Shown: positions 11,522-22,500, counted from the stretch's first letter. The stretch: DNA of 64,000 nt from Quercus robur (GCF_932294415.1 NC_065542.1:53316406-53380405); one strand, 5' to 3'. Program-made: numbers and translations. Notes: generated by a model not told the origin, from the sequence alone.

Positions 11522-11926
11522 CTATGAAGTTGCTCCTTCGGTGGTTTCCTTTTGTCCAACCTGCTCGCCTTTCCACTTGACTGCGGCGACTAGACACTGC
11601 CTAGCCACTTGTTGGTTTCCCCGTACCACAACTACTCTATACTCGGTGGGAAATTTAACTTTCACGTGTAGGGTGGACGGAATAGCCTTCATTGCGTGAA
11701 TCCACGGCCTTCCCAGGATTGTCGTGTATGGCGAGAACGATTTGACTACTATGAAGGTCACCATCACTTCCTTGCCTTCCATATTCACCAAGAGAGAAAT
11801 TTGACCTTCGGGGATTACCACTCTTCCGTCGAATGAGATCAGCGGCGTATCATATTTCATCAAGTCCTGATTTTTTAATCTAAGCCCCTTGAAAAAATCT
11901 GGGTACATTACATCAGCTCCGCTTCC
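11522..11926 (-). pseudogene. Retroviral-type aspartic protease domain of the Tat-like element
   Basis: This follows gag in the same frame. The active-site region reads V-I-D-stop-G-S-G-A-D-V-M. Tat-type proteases normally have a DQGSG-like motif here, and the stop is CAG to TAG directly after the catalytic Asp. The flap and C-terminal part are recognisable (FSPYTTILGRPWIHAMKAI). The protease would cut the Gag-Pol precursor in the particle. Another stop closes the segment near 11521. Confidence 0.82.
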
Positions 11927-13396
11927 CTAGTCTATCACCACTCTTTTCACCAAGAAGCCGCTTATCCGTGCTGTTACTACCAACGCATCATCATGAGATT
12001 GGATCGTCTCCTCTAGATCTTCCTCGTAAAAAGAGATTACCAGCTGACCAACTTTCATCCTTTTCTCGGGTGATTGTCCTTCCGCGCAGGCCACTATTAG
12101 TACTCTCTTAATTGTGGCCGCATTCCTCGGGGCAGCGTGGATGACCTCGATCACTCCCAACGGTGGCGGGAAGGGATTCCCTTTCTGCTGAGCACCCTGG
12201 CCGGCATCTCGGTTTCCGGAATCCACTACGAACTCTTTCAAATACCCTGCCTTTACTAGTTGTCCCAGATGATTTTCTAATACCCAACATTGCTTGGTGG
12301 TGTGCCCTTTATCTCGGTGGTATGTGCAGTATAAGTTTTGATTCCTCCGAGATAGATCGCCCCCCATCTTGTTCGGCCACCTGAAGAACGACTCGTTCTT
12401 AATCCGATCTAGAATCTTGTGCACCGGTTCTTTGAACGCCACATTCAATCCTTCAATTTGCGCTTCTGATTCCTACATCCTGAAATCCTTTTTTGGTCTT
12501 ATAGGAATAATGCCCCGCTGAGATCGTTCGAGCAACGGGGCCTTACCCTTATTCTGTAGTCGATCATCTTCGAGACGCTTATACTCCTCAATATGCCTCA
12601 TAAGTTGCCTCATATCCTCGGGAGGTCTTTTCGTCAGCAACTCCCGTAGTTCGGAATCTTTGGGAAGCCCCATCTTGAAGGTGCTTGCCGCAATCTTCTC
12701 ATTGCTCCCACCAATCTCATTGTATAGTTCCCAATATCAATTGGCATAACTTCGAAGGGTTTCGCCGACCCTCATTTTTATGGAAAGTAGCGCGTCCACC
12801 GGTTGCAGCACCCAGCTGCATGTCACAAATCGAGTGCCGAACTCTTGGATCAGCTCGGTGAAGCTGCGAATGGAACCTTTTCGTAATCCATCGAACCATC
12901 TTAAGGCCGTGGAGCCAAGACTAGAGGGGAATATCTTACACATCAACGCATCATTGTGTGCATGCAAGGACATCATGTGGATATAATGACTGACATGCTT
13001 CACAGGGTCCGTCTTCCCATCGTAGGAATTAAATGGTGGCCATGTAAACTAACTCGGCATAGGGGCCTATTCAATTTCATTTGAGAATGGTGACCGAGCA
13101 GCTCTTCCTAAGGCCCGGCTCATGGCGTCCATGGTAGCATTGTGGGTTTGCTGTTCCTCCGGGGAATTCGAACCTTGGTCTTCATACCCACGCGACCGTG
13201 AATGGTTCCGGTGCTGACGCGTCTCTCGGGAACGCGAGTGGTTCCTGTGTCGGCGTGATTCTCGGGAAAGTGACCGGTCTTGGAATCGTCGGGGACCGGA
13301 CTGGCTAGAGCCCTCTTCGCCTCGACTTCCCACACTATCATCCCTCCTTTCTCGGTTGTATCGGTTCCTTCCCTGGCGCCAACCCCTTGCTTCCAA
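11927..13396 (-). pseudogene. gag: gag (capsid-nucleocapsid) of the Tat-like element, interrupted
   Basis: Gag forms the particle that packages the element RNA. The reading begins at 13396 with an Arg/Ser-rich N-terminus (SRSRET-type repeats). It continues through the capsid region at 12737-13003 (VSHYIHMMSLHAHNDALMCK, then FPSSLGSTALRWFDGL) and 12473-12673 (MRQLMRHIEEYKRLEDDR). It ends with a compact zinc-binding segment near 12340 (CTYHRDKGHTTKQC). Stops near 13066, 12738 and 12475 break it. The one after 'RSYAN' is CGA to TGA, and the one after 'FRM' is probably CAG to TAG. The ancestral frame is otherwise continuous, so this is a single gag broken by point mutations. No full-length Gag can be made. 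Confidence 0.88.
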
Positions 13397-13687
13397 CTCC
13401 AGATCCCTTACCAGTTAGCACAACTGCTCCAGTTCTTGGTCTCTACCATCACACTGCCCGTGTCCTGAGGTACCCGACATCGTTCGGTGAGTCTGGTCTA
13501 ATCCTTCTTCCAGGCCAGATTCTTCTTCTCCTCGCACACGCTCCCCATCCTCACACCTTTTCTGTCTTCTTTCCCACTATGTGGAGCCCCGAGAAGATTC
13601 TATCGATCCTCTCTCGGCGTGGCCTCCCAAACGCCCTTCGGACATTTCCCATGTTTGAGTCTCAGTCGAACCACAGCTTCGTAGGAT

Positions 13688-13706
13688 AGCCCCACGGTGG
13701 GCGCCA
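13688..13706 (-). other. Primer-binding site of the Tat-like element
   Basis: Directly inside the 5' LTR, after a TAAT spacer, the minus strand reads TGGCGCCCACCGTGGG. The TGGCGCC start complements a tRNA 3' end GGCGCCA. This agrees with tRNA-Asp over the first seven bases, but the rest of the match is weaker, so the tRNA identity is not settled. Confidence 0.65.
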
Positions 13707-13710
13707 ATTA

Positions 13711-14287
13711 TGTGCGCCGAAAATGAAATTATTGGGTCTAACTTCACTTAAGCTCACAACTTATTTATGAAGTGGGTTTTAGGATTTCCTACTTTGGGTC
13801 GTTTTCGGCATAGAGACTCAAAGTAATATTCTCTCTCTCTCTCTTTTCTTTTTTCCTTCACCCCTGTTTTTCCCTCTTTTTTCTGAACCCATTTTTCTTC
13901 CCCAACTTCTCCTATTTATAGCTCTAAGTTAGTGGGGAGGTCATGATTACTGCCATGATTAGTGCAATTAAAGGTTCAATATTACCTGTTGTAAGTGGGT
14001 GTTTAAGTGAGAGTGGAATGCTGAGATTATGGCTTTGGAACTTGGTTCCAACTCAAGCTAATATGCCCGGTAGCAATGTTTCCTGGGAATTGCCGAGCAC
14101 CCTATGGTACGTCTAGATTTTAGACTTTCTTAGTTGTTCAGGAAATTTATGCCGAGCATCGGTTAGGGGACGGAATTTAAACTTGTAGTTTATGAAGGTA
14201 GTATAAAGCAAAGATTTGAAAAATGGGGTTGTGCTACTGGGCCTGAATCCAGGGCCCAATTGGGTCTGGGCACCTCGGTGCCGTACA
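13711..14287 (-). repeat. 5' LTR of the Tat-like element
   Basis: 577 bp, the partner of 3715-4300. It lies next to the primer-binding site, so it is the 5' LTR of the minus-strand element and would carry the promoter for gag-pol. Most differences between the two LTRs are C/T or G/A changes, plus a CT-repeat length change and two small indels at the ends. Confidence 0.95.
13914..13922 (-). promoter_or_regulatory. TATA box in the 5' LTR
   Basis: TATAAATAG on the minus strand, about 200 bp before the internal end of the LTR, placed as expected for the retroelement promoter. The same motif is kept in the other LTR at 3924-3932. Confidence 0.7.
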
Positions 14288-15382
14288 AAATGATAGTTTT
14301 GATTATTTATATTATGGGTATTTAATTTTGCAGCTTAGACATGGTAAATGGGATGAGTCGGTTCATTGGGTTACAGGACATAAACTAGTCATCTTCTATA
14401 AGGAAAAACATAAAGTATTGAACCATTATATAACCAAAGGGAAAACATATTCAAGACACTATGCAAATTAGGAGTGTCAATTCGAGTTAACATGCCGAGG
14501 TAGAAGTATTCGGCTAAATGGCTCAACCCGAACCCGACCCATTTAATAATCGTGTCATGACACTTTAACCTTAACATGACCTATTAAAGAAGCGATTGAC
14601 ACAACACGACCCACCTAACACTCGTAATAAATGGGCCATGTTGGGTTGATAAGAATATAATACGACCTATTTCAACTTGCTTAATATTAAATAGGTTGGG
14701 TTGACACATATTCAATCAATTTAACTTGCTTCAAAAAAGAAGAATGTGATTAATATTGTTATGAATTTAATAAACAACAAATTTAATACAAACTCATAGC
14801 TTCAAAATACATATTAAGCATACAATTTGGAAGTTAATAATAACATCAAATACTTAAAACACATCATCTAAAAGTTCAAAACAACATCAGAGTATTAATA
14901 ATTATTAAGCCTATAATGTAGTACCATCCATCTAGAAATAAGTTATTTGCATCCTAGAAGAAGTGCATATACTTCAACCCAAATTCAAAATAATATACCC
15001 ACTATCCACCCCACTGAATTGGAATCCCCATCGCCACCCAAATCAACCAACTACCATCGACCATCATAACCATAACCCAAAATCAACCAACCACCACAAG
15101 CCACAATGACCAAACCCCAAAATCAACCCAACCCCAAGACCATTGCAACCCACCAATATTAGCCACCACAACCCATCAAAATCAACCCACAACCCAAAAA
15201 AAAAAAAAAAAAAAAAACCCACAACAGTAGCCCAAAAAAATTAATAGGAAGAGTGTGAGATCGACGATGTGGCTGAAAAAGAGGCCAAGATGGTGGTGTG
15301 TGGCTAAGGAAGAGGGTGAGATTGGTGGTGGTTAAGGAAGAGACTGAGAGAGAAAGAGAATAAGAGAGAAGAGAGTAGCAAA

Positions 15383-15418
<36 letters not shown>

Positions 15419-15595
15419 TAATAAAATAATAAGAAATATTTTTAACATTTTTACCGTACAGTTTCATTAGCATAATTATACTGTAGCAAATGCCAAATTT
15501 ATTTGGCATTTGACACATCACATGAAGCCTGCTTTTTTGTGTTTCGTGGATACTTGATGCCAATGTTCTAAAATAAATACTATGCCAATTTTTTG
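14288..15595. other. Non-coding repeat-rich spacer
   Basis: No gene is seen. 14460-14720 is rich in 'gggttgacac'/'cgacccattt' words, typical of a dispersed plant repeat whose class I cannot fix. 14990-15190 is CCA/ACC-rich, ending in a poly-A run at 15194. A (GA)n tract lies at about 15380-15412. A perfect 12-bp palindrome pair (CAAATGCCAAAT, 2-bp loop) lies at 15487-15512. Confidence 0.6.
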
Positions 15596-15599
15596 TTAT

Positions 15600-15790
15600 T
15601 GGTCATTATGAGTGGGCAAAAAATTAATTTAAGTTGTAAATTCAAATTGGAACTAATAACAACTTACCACGTGTGATTTGTTGTGAAAGTATTGTGAAAA
15701 TGGCGTGGACTTAGCACTTCTCATGCTCTAAACAAAAATAATTGTGAAAATGTCATGAGTTATCAGTTATCATTTTGTAAACAAATATAA
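15600..15790. mobile_element. MITE-like element, shared with 51452-51642
   Basis: About 190 bp contain 'attgtgaaaatg', 'aactaataacaact' and related words also found inside the hAT element at 50781-51773. The ends are roughly inverted copies around 'acaatattttcacaa'. There is no coding sequence. The exact ends are uncertain. Confidence 0.45.
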
Positions 15791-15924
15791 ATGGGAAAAT
15801 GTTCACATTTTTTTAATAGTTTTCTGGATTTTTTTTAATTAAAGAAACTTTAGAAAATCAAAACCAGAAAACCCTCCATGCTATCGCTCTCATTCTCTGT
15901 CTCAGTTGTCACCCTCTCAATTAG

Positions 15925-15926
<2 letters not shown>

Positions 15927-15991
<65 letters not shown>
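15927..15991. repeat. (CT)n microsatellite
   Basis: An uninterrupted CT run of about 32 units, preceded by a shorter CT-rich leader-like stretch. Confidence 0.97.
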
Positions 15992-15994
<3 letters not shown>

Positions 15995-16336
15995 CGGTCT
16001 CTATATGTCTTTAATCTCCACTTTCTCTCACTCCTTTAGGATCTCTACTTTCATCAAAATCAAAACCTAACGAAAGAAGTTTGAGTTTTAGATTGTTTGA
16101 TCCTTTTTTATATTTTTATCTGGTAATGGTGTTAATATATATGGTTTTAGATTCTATTTCATGGGTTTCCTTTAGATTGTTTGTTTGCTCTGCTACTTTT
16201 TTTTTTTTTTGATAAAAAATTGTTGGGGTTGGGGTTTCTCATGCTTTGTGTGTTTTTTTTATTATTAATTTCTCTTTATTTTTTTTTATTTTTTTTATTT
16301 TATGTGCCTTTGTCTATCTGTTTTATATATAGACAG

Positions 16337-16659
16337 TGTTAGAGATATATTAGCCCATTAGCATAGGCCCAAGCCTAATTCTATTTTGTGTGCAAGCCAA
16401 GTCTTCTACTTGTACTAGAAATCTATTAGTCTAGGGTTTAGTCTATTATATATACACATGTTATGATTCATTGTAACACCGGATTTGTACTACACTCTAA
16501 TATATTATTGATGTAGCCCTTTAGGGTTTCCTCCGTGGATGTAGGCCGTTAGGTTGAACCACGTAACCCTCGTGTGTTATTGTGTTCTATACGTTGTGCT
16601 TTCGCTTCTGCATCCATACTAGCATATTCAACATGGTGTATCAATGCTAATATTTGACA
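16337..16659 (+). repeat. 5' LTR of the TRIM
   Basis: 323 bp from TGTTAGAG to ATTTGACA. It contains the copia-like 'gtggatgtaggccgttagg' stretch near 16537. The mirror copy is 16955-17157 joined to 17772-17891. Confidence 0.95.
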
Positions 16660-16672
16660 TGGTATCAGAGCC
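16660..16672 (+). other. Primer-binding site (initiator tRNA-Met) of the TRIM
   Basis: TGGTATCAGAGCC begins at the base directly after the 5' LTR. This is the standard complement of the 3' end of initiator tRNA-Met used by most plant copia and TRIM elements. Confidence 0.95.
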
Positions 16673-16945
16673 ACCTTCCTATGGCCATAGTTTTTTGTCC
16701 TTACGGTATATTTAAGAGCAATCTTTGTCTTCCTCGGTGTTTTTTTTTTCGTTGCATTCATCTTCTTTGGCTTTCTACTGTTGTCGTCAAAACTCTCCGG
16801 TATAGTCAAGCCACCGTTAGAAGTTGCATCAACACTGCAAGACCATTGCCTTCCTCAAACTATCGTCATAGAGCCAAACTTCACTTAAGGGATCTTCTCA
16901 ACCTTATCAAATCTCAAGATTTCATCAAGCTTCCATCTTCAGTTT

Positions 16946-16954
16946 GAGAGGGGG
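16946..16954 (+). other. Polypurine tract of the TRIM
   Basis: GAGAGGGGG ends at the base before the 3' LTR. Confidence 0.9.
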
Positions 16955-17891
16955 TGTTAGAGATATATTAACCCATTAGCATAGGCCCAAGCCTAATTCT
17001 ACTTTGTGTGCAAGGCAAGTCTCCTACTTGTACTAGAAGTCTATTAGTCTAGGGTTTAGTCTATTATATATACACATGTTATGATTCATTGTAACACAGA
17101 ATTTGTACTACACTCTAATATATTATTGATGTAGCCCTTTAGGGTTTCCTTCGTGGACAGTGGCGGAGGTAGAATTTTAGTCTAGAGGGAGCAAAATTAA
17201 AGGATGATATTAAAAGTGAAATTAATCTAAAAAATATTAACCAACAATAATAACAAAATAAATAAACAGTTGTAAGCAAATATGAATATATTTCATATTA
17301 TTAAAATAAATAAACAAAAATAACCAATTCATAGCTACTAAAAAATTTATAAACTGATGGAGTAAGAATGTGATTAGTGTTACTTAAAAAATATAATGAA
17401 TAAATGTTAGAAATTATTTTTTGTGATTGGTGACATGCCAATTTGTAAGATATAAGTAGTAAAATTTGTAATATCTTTAGCATCATTCAAGAATAAAATG
17501 CTGTGAAAAGTATTATAAATATTAAAAATGGTGTAAATAATGATATAAAATAAAAAATAAAAAATAGTGAAATAGGTGCAAGTTGCAGTAGGACAAGACA
17601 AAAGCAATTGGTTGGTAACTTTCAACCAAGTAGAAGTCCTTTTTTTCAATTTTTTTTTTTCCTCCATGTCAGAATGTAACTTTAGACTACTATTACTAAA
17701 ATTTTTTAGGAGAAGTCAGGGGGGGCAGGTGCCCCCCCTCGCCCCCCTCTGGCTCCGCCAGTGTCCGTGGATGTAGGCCGTTAGGTTGAACCACGTAACC
17801 CTCGTGTGTTATTGTGTTTTATACGTTATGCTTTTGCTTCCGCATCCATACTAGCATATTCAATATGGTGTATCAATGCTAATATTTGACA
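16955..17891 (+). repeat. 3' LTR of the TRIM, split by a hAT insertion
   Basis: The LTR runs 16955-17157 and resumes at 17772, after the hAT element (17158-17763) and its right-hand 8-bp duplication. Net length is 323 bp, equal to the 5' LTR, so nothing was lost when the hAT element arrived. Confidence 0.93.
17158..17763. mobile_element. Non-autonomous hAT element nested in the TRIM LTR
   Basis: 606 bp. The left end is CAGTGGCGGAGGTAGA and the right end, read inverted, is CACTGGCGGAGCCAGA. Flanking 8-mers TTCGTGGA and TCCGTGGA match at 7 of 8 positions, the hAT duplication length. There is no transposase. Its middle (about 17405-17500) shares the words 'gattggtgacat' and 'tttagcatca' with the hAT element at 41987-42837. 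Confidence 0.92.
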
Positions 17892-18566
17892 GACAGAAAT
17901 GGAATTAAGCTAAAAAATTTTGGTTCAAAATTGGTCTTTTGTTGACTAGGATTGTTCCATGAGCAATATTCAATAATGGGTTTATGTACTTGTGGATGGT
18001 ACTGGTAGTGTGTGATTATTTGTGTCAATAAAAAAAAATGTCGTAGATTGGCTAGTGAGTGTTTTGTGCTTTCGTTTTGATGTGTAATCGCGTGTTTTAT
18101 TAGAATAGATAATCTTTTTTGGTGTCTCTTTGGTGTCTTCTACTGTGGTAACTGGTAAATGTTTGAGATTCACTTCAAAAGATTCAATGAGTCAGTGACG
18201 TCTGTTTTGATCTAAGTTATACCTAATTGTGTAGGATAATATTACATGGGAATCAAAGGAGTTTACTTTTCAGTAATAGTTTTAGTTGAAAGAGAAGCTT
18301 GTTCGAATGCACAATGTATGTTTTGAACCATTTCTAAGTAATCACATCTAAGATACAAAAGATATAAGAACTCTAGATAAAGATGATGTAGTGACTTGTG
18401 ATACTACGTACCCCTTGTAAATTGGTAGTCATTTACTCATACAAAGATCTTAAAATAGATTGCTTAAAAGTGAGATTTGGGTGTTCAGCCTTAGAAAATA
18501 ATTCTTTTGTTTATATGTCTCCAAATTGTTCACAATAATTTATTTTAAGGTTATTTTTTGATGCAG
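17892..18566. other. Spacer, no gene seen
   Basis: AT-rich sequence with no conserved coding potential. The last 40 bases resemble the end of G3BP-like intron 4 and lead into the duplicated exon at 18567. Confidence 0.5.
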
Positions 18567-18755
18567 AGCATACTCCTATCCGAGATAATCATGTTTCTGA
18601 GACAGCAACTAAATTGTCAAAGGTTGTTGATGGAGAAGTGTACAATGCTCCTAAAAATGTACAAGCTTTGATTGAAGAACAGGAAGTGTGTGTTGCTAAG
18701 GTAGTCGATGAAGTTTCAAATCAATGGCAAATAGTGGTTGAAACTAACTGTAAAA
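18567..18755 (+). pseudogene. Duplicated exon 5 of the G3BP-like gene
   Basis: The stretch aligns with exon 5 of the gene at 24781-30226 (compare 26826-27015). It shares HVSETA, VVDGEVYN and VVDEVS, and stays open with Glu-to-Lys changes (KLSKVVDGEVYNAPKN). The sequence just before it keeps an intron-like end with AG, similar to intron 4 of the gene. This indicates a DNA-level copy rather than a processed one. No neighbouring NTF2 or RRM exon is present. The open frame 18614-18820 runs beyond the homology into unrelated sequence. Confidence 0.82.
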
Positions 18756-20926
18756 TGGCATATAAGTCTACCATGATCGAGAATGTATTTGAAGGAGTTC
18801 GTAAATTAGGGACTCTCTAGTGACCAATGTAGAGTTGTGGACCATTTGCTAGTGTTGCGCAAGGATGGGTTGGATGAGTTATGGTCATTGAATGAATGAA
18901 GAGAATAGTAGATTAAGAGTTTTAGAACTAATCCCAATGGAGGGGGAATTTGAAAACAAAATTTGAAGCCCCTAAATTGTAGCTAAATTGCTTTTATGAA
19001 ATTTTGAATTTTCTTCTCATGACACCCAAACAAGGAATTTTATCTGAGAGAATGTTAAACACAACATAATAAGGACTCTCTCTTATTATAGTGTCCTTAT
19101 TCATCATCAATTAAAAAAAAAAAAAAATTTCTCCTAAGAATTTTTGTTTTCCCTTTGCACTCTGTAGACGAATACAACACTAACTTCATGAAGTTTTTGA
19201 ACATCACGAGAAAGTCGCCGTATATATTTTTCCGATTGTCAAACGTAATAGGCCTTTTTGGAGGTAAAATTGTATCTCAAACAGTGACAATATAATGACT
19301 AATTTAAAATTTTAATTAGATCATTAACTTTGCTACGTATCTATTTTTTAATAGCATTATTAGCATGCATCCTTCTTTTTTTGGAAATAAATGCAAATCA
19401 AGATTGATTGATGATTGGGATGGGGATTGGAATGATTCAACATCCTATTATTAACAATTTTATTTTCATCTATATTTTTTTTTATTTCTTTATTTTTTAT
19501 TTTTATAAATACACAATGCATTATACATATATTAGAACCCCTAATCCCTAACACTTACTAAATCCATACATTAAAAAAAAAAAAACCTTAATTCAAAATA
19601 AAAATCATTGAATACTATTTTTAATACAATTATTACAACAAAACTCCAAAGAGTTTAAAAATCTTTTACATGTAACATTAACTTACAAGCTATCAACTTG
19701 TTTTAATTATTTGTAAATCTTTAATGAATGTAATAAAATTTGTTGTAAACATAACATTTATCTAAACATACACTTGATCTTAAACATATGAAAAAATAAA
19801 TAATTTTATACATTCATTCCTTTTTATGCACGATTTTATACCATGTTATATACAAAATTGTAAACAAATCAAACAATGAACAAGCAATATGGTGAAGAAA
19901 TAAAAAAATACCATGGAAAACATTTCCAAGAGAAAAATCACTAATCACTACACGGTAACCTACCATGACCAACAAAGGAATTCACGATAATAAGAGAAGT
20001 TTAACAATGCAGTATAAAACTTTTATACTTACTCTACTTGCTAGATAAACTTACTATAAAAACCTTCTACAACTTCAAAACTTTTGATATCTCCCTTATA
20101 TGGATGCCTTCACAAATGACTTGCTTGCACTTCACAGCTGAATACTCCTATTGACTCCAAAACCTCTTGAAAAGTTTCTTCACCGTAGTAATTTACTGGG
20201 CTTCTAAATCTCAACTTTGATTAACTCGAATACACCAACGCAGTATTTAATTTTCAATCTTTGAATTTGCAAGGTGTACAGGATTTGTCTTGGATGATTC
20301 CTCAATATGGTTCATAGAAAAGTGCTTCTCCAATCTTTTGAAGTCGAGTATAACAATTACTTTTATACTTAAATAGGTAAGGCATGAAATTTTGAACAAA
20401 CAGTTGACTTTAGTAATTAACTAATATGTAACCCGTATTTATGCACAAGGATAGTAAATTGTAGTAGTGCTATTAATGTTAGCTTGAATTATTAAATATA
20501 TAGGACATTAGTTTGACTAAAACATTTAAAGGTACTAAAATGATTTTTCTTTGCAATTTTTATGATATTAGTTACGTCAAGTTTCTAATTACACTGCTAT
20601 TACGTATATAATTTTAAAAATATATAATTTTAAAAAATCACTATTAGATACTACGTATACAATATCAATTCACAATCATTGTTGGTGAAATTCTACTGAA
20701 TACAACACAAAATAAAAGAATAAATTGGTCTAATAGTATATTCTAAATTGAATGGGGATAAGTGCATGAGATCATTCAACTCAATTACAGTCATAATGTC
20801 CAAGATCTTTGCATACAAAATATACGAATAGAAACAATAAATAAAAAAATATGCTTATTAGTTTAGAAAAAAAATAACAGGAAAAATATAAACAATCTAA
20901 TTTGTATGGAAAGCTATGGGTATGTT
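18756..20926. other. Spacer with a possible copia LTR relic
   Basis: No gene is seen. On the minus strand about 19830-20400 has the layout of the downstream half of a plant copia LTR ('gtgaattcctttgt...gttttcca'), but ends and primer site were not found. The rest is AT-rich with poly-A/T runs. Confidence 0.35.
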
Positions 20927-21328
20927 TGGTAACTGTTTTTTCTTCTTATTTTTTGTTTTTAAAAATAATTTTTTATTTTTAAAACTAAAAATCTTGTTTG
21001 GCAACCCAAAATGGACAGAAAACAAAACTGTTCTCAAAACTCAATCTTGTTTTCAGTTTCTAATTTTCAAAAGTCAATGAAAATACACATTTAATTTAAT
21101 GAATTTGTCTCATTTAATAAGTTAGCATTAAAGTTCAAATCCTAGAAACAACATATTATAGTATTTTCTATTTTTTTTCCTTCAAAAAAATATTATTATT
21201 TTTTTTTAAATTTCAACTAACCAAACATGTTTTTGATTTCAAAAATGCAAGAAAATTGTTTTTTCTTTATATTCCCCAAAACAAGTTTTTGAAAATAGAA
21301 AACAAAAACTATTGCCAAACATAACCTA
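20927..21328. mobile_element. MITE-like element with inverted ends
   Basis: About 400 bp. The left end GGTATGTTTGGTAAC pairs with the inverted right end GGTTATGTTTGGCAAT, and the following 'tttttgtttt' stretches also mirror each other. There is no coding sequence. The target duplication cannot be decided, so the superfamily (PIF or hAT) is open. Confidence 0.6.
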
Positions 21329-21393
21329 AAAAAAGCAAAATCCAATTTTAATTAATTAGATTTTCTCTAAGTTTTTTCTTTATATATATATAT

Positions 21394-21991
21394 TGTACGG
21401 CACCGAGCTTCCAAAGCCCATACTGGCCTTGGGCCCAGACCCATCTAGGCCCCGGGCCCAAGCCCATACCGGCCTTGGGCGCAGGCCCAGCAGAAAGTTC
21501 CAGTTACCTTATGCCCTTCTTGAAACTGCCTTAGAGTAAAAACAAGTTTTGGGTATTAAGTTCCCGGGGTTGACCGGTTAATCTTTCCCGGTAGAGCGCA
21601 TGAGTCATATCCGGGAAGGTCATGATATGCACGGGAACGTGAGTTGCCGAACATAATCGGTGAAAATGGAACCAAGTTCCAAGATCATAAATGCTGCACC
21701 GCCCTTTCACCTAAACAACCACTTAAACCAGATAATACTGGACCTTCAGTAGCACTAACGGTGACTGTAATCATGATCTCCCCACTAACCTTGGCTATAA
21801 ATAGAAGAAAGTTGGGAGAAGAAGGGGTTCAGAAAAATTGAGGGAAAACAGTCAAGTAGAGGGTACTAACTGGGTGTTACTTGGAGTCTCTCTGCCGAGA
21901 ACGACCCATTGTAGGAAATACTTAAGCCCACTACAAATAAATTGTGAGCCCAAGTGACCTAAGGTCCAGAAGTCTTGCACTTGGTTCTTAC
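21394..21991 (+). mobile_element. Solo LTR of a Tat-like Ty3/gypsy element
   Basis: 598 bp from TGTACGGCACCGAG to GGTTCTTACA, sitting inside a (TA)n tract (TATAT on both sides). It has a TATA box CTATAAATAG near 21793. Blocks are shared with the LTR at 13711-14287 read on its own strand: TGTACGG start, CCGAGAACGACCCA and TTGTGAGCC. GC content is clearly above the surroundings. No internal sequence or second LTR is present, so it is the product of LTR-LTR recombination. Confidence 0.9.
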
Positions 21992-22137
21992 ATATATATA
22001 TATATATATATTTATTTATTAGTTACACAAAAAATTGCTTATAAATATAAATTATTCAAAATCTCTCTTCCTCTAATTTTATTTATAGAGTTAGATATAT
22101 GATTAGTTTTTTTTATGATCGACAAGTTTTACTAACA

Positions 22138-22275
22138 TATGCCCTCCGGGCATATAATAGTAAATCATTGTAAGAAACTTTTTATGGGAAAAAGAAAAAG
22201 TGACTAACTTTTTTGAAAATTTCTTCATAAAAATTTCATAAAATGGATAATTAATATATGCCCTAAGGGTCATTT
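22138..22275. mobile_element. Short MITE-like element
   Basis: It starts ATGCCCTCCGGGCAT and ends ATGCCCTAAGGGTCAT, two self-complementary ends around 110 bp of AT-rich DNA. Ends of this form occur in plant MITEs. No target duplication was confirmed. Confidence 0.4.
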
Positions 22276-22305
22276 TTATAATTTATTTATATTAGCATTT
22301 TCATT

Positions 22306-22500
22306 TTCTACATTGAATTAACTCATTTGGCACAAAAATTAAAAAATTTAGATTAGATGGGACACGAGTGCAAAATTAAACTCTAATTGAAATCCAATTT
22401 TTACATTGAATTAACTCATTTTGCACAAAAATTTTAAAACTTAGATTAGATGAAACACATGGTGCAAAATTAGACAACAATTAGAATCTAATTGGATTTT
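22306..22500. repeat. Two tandem copies of a 96-bp unit
   Basis: ACATTGAATTAACTCATTT recurs about 96 bp later with the following sequence ('gcacaaaaatt', 'ttagattagatg', 'caaaatta'). Confidence 0.8.

Larger units (their letters stand above)
3715..14287 (-). mobile_element. Ty3/gypsy LTR retrotransposon, Tat-like lineage, decayed but structurally complete
   Basis: This is a full-length element of about 10.57 kb. Read on the minus strand it has the 5' LTR (13711-14287), primer site, gag, protease, reverse transcriptase, a gypsy RNase H, a second RNase H with all four acidic residues, integrase, a tandem-repeat block, an opposite-strand gene, a polypurine tract and the 3' LTR (3715-4300). Integrase last and the dual RNase H point to the Tat group of plant gypsy elements. 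Flanking sequences are GAATG and AAATG, a 4-of-5 target duplication. Every domain is interrupted by stops or frameshifts, so it cannot be autonomous now. The two LTRs differ by roughly 30 substitutions in 570 bp (about 5-6% by eye, mostly transitions), so the insertion is not very recent. Confidence 0.93.
16337..17891 (+). mobile_element. TRIM-like miniature LTR retrotransposon with a nested hAT element
   Basis: Two LTRs (16337-16659 and 16955-17891) flank only 295 bp of internal DNA. The primer-binding site TGGTATCAGAGCC follows the left LTR and a polypurine tract GAGAGGGGG precedes the right one. The target duplication GACAG is perfect (16332-16336 and 17892-17896). The right LTR holds a 606-bp hAT element plus its 8-bp duplication; without these it is also 323 bp. 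The LTRs differ at about a dozen positions. No gag or pol is encoded, so movement would need proteins from another element. Size and primer site fit the TRIM class; the LTR resembles copia LTRs. Confidence 0.93.

Noticed and set aside
15159-15563. 134-codon minus-strand frame with Ser/Leu repeats
   Set aside because: Spans (GA)n and poly-A tracts; composition follows the simple repeats.
16660-16672. tRNA-like sequence
   Set aside because: It is the primer-binding site next to an LTR, complementary to a tRNA end, not a tRNA gene.
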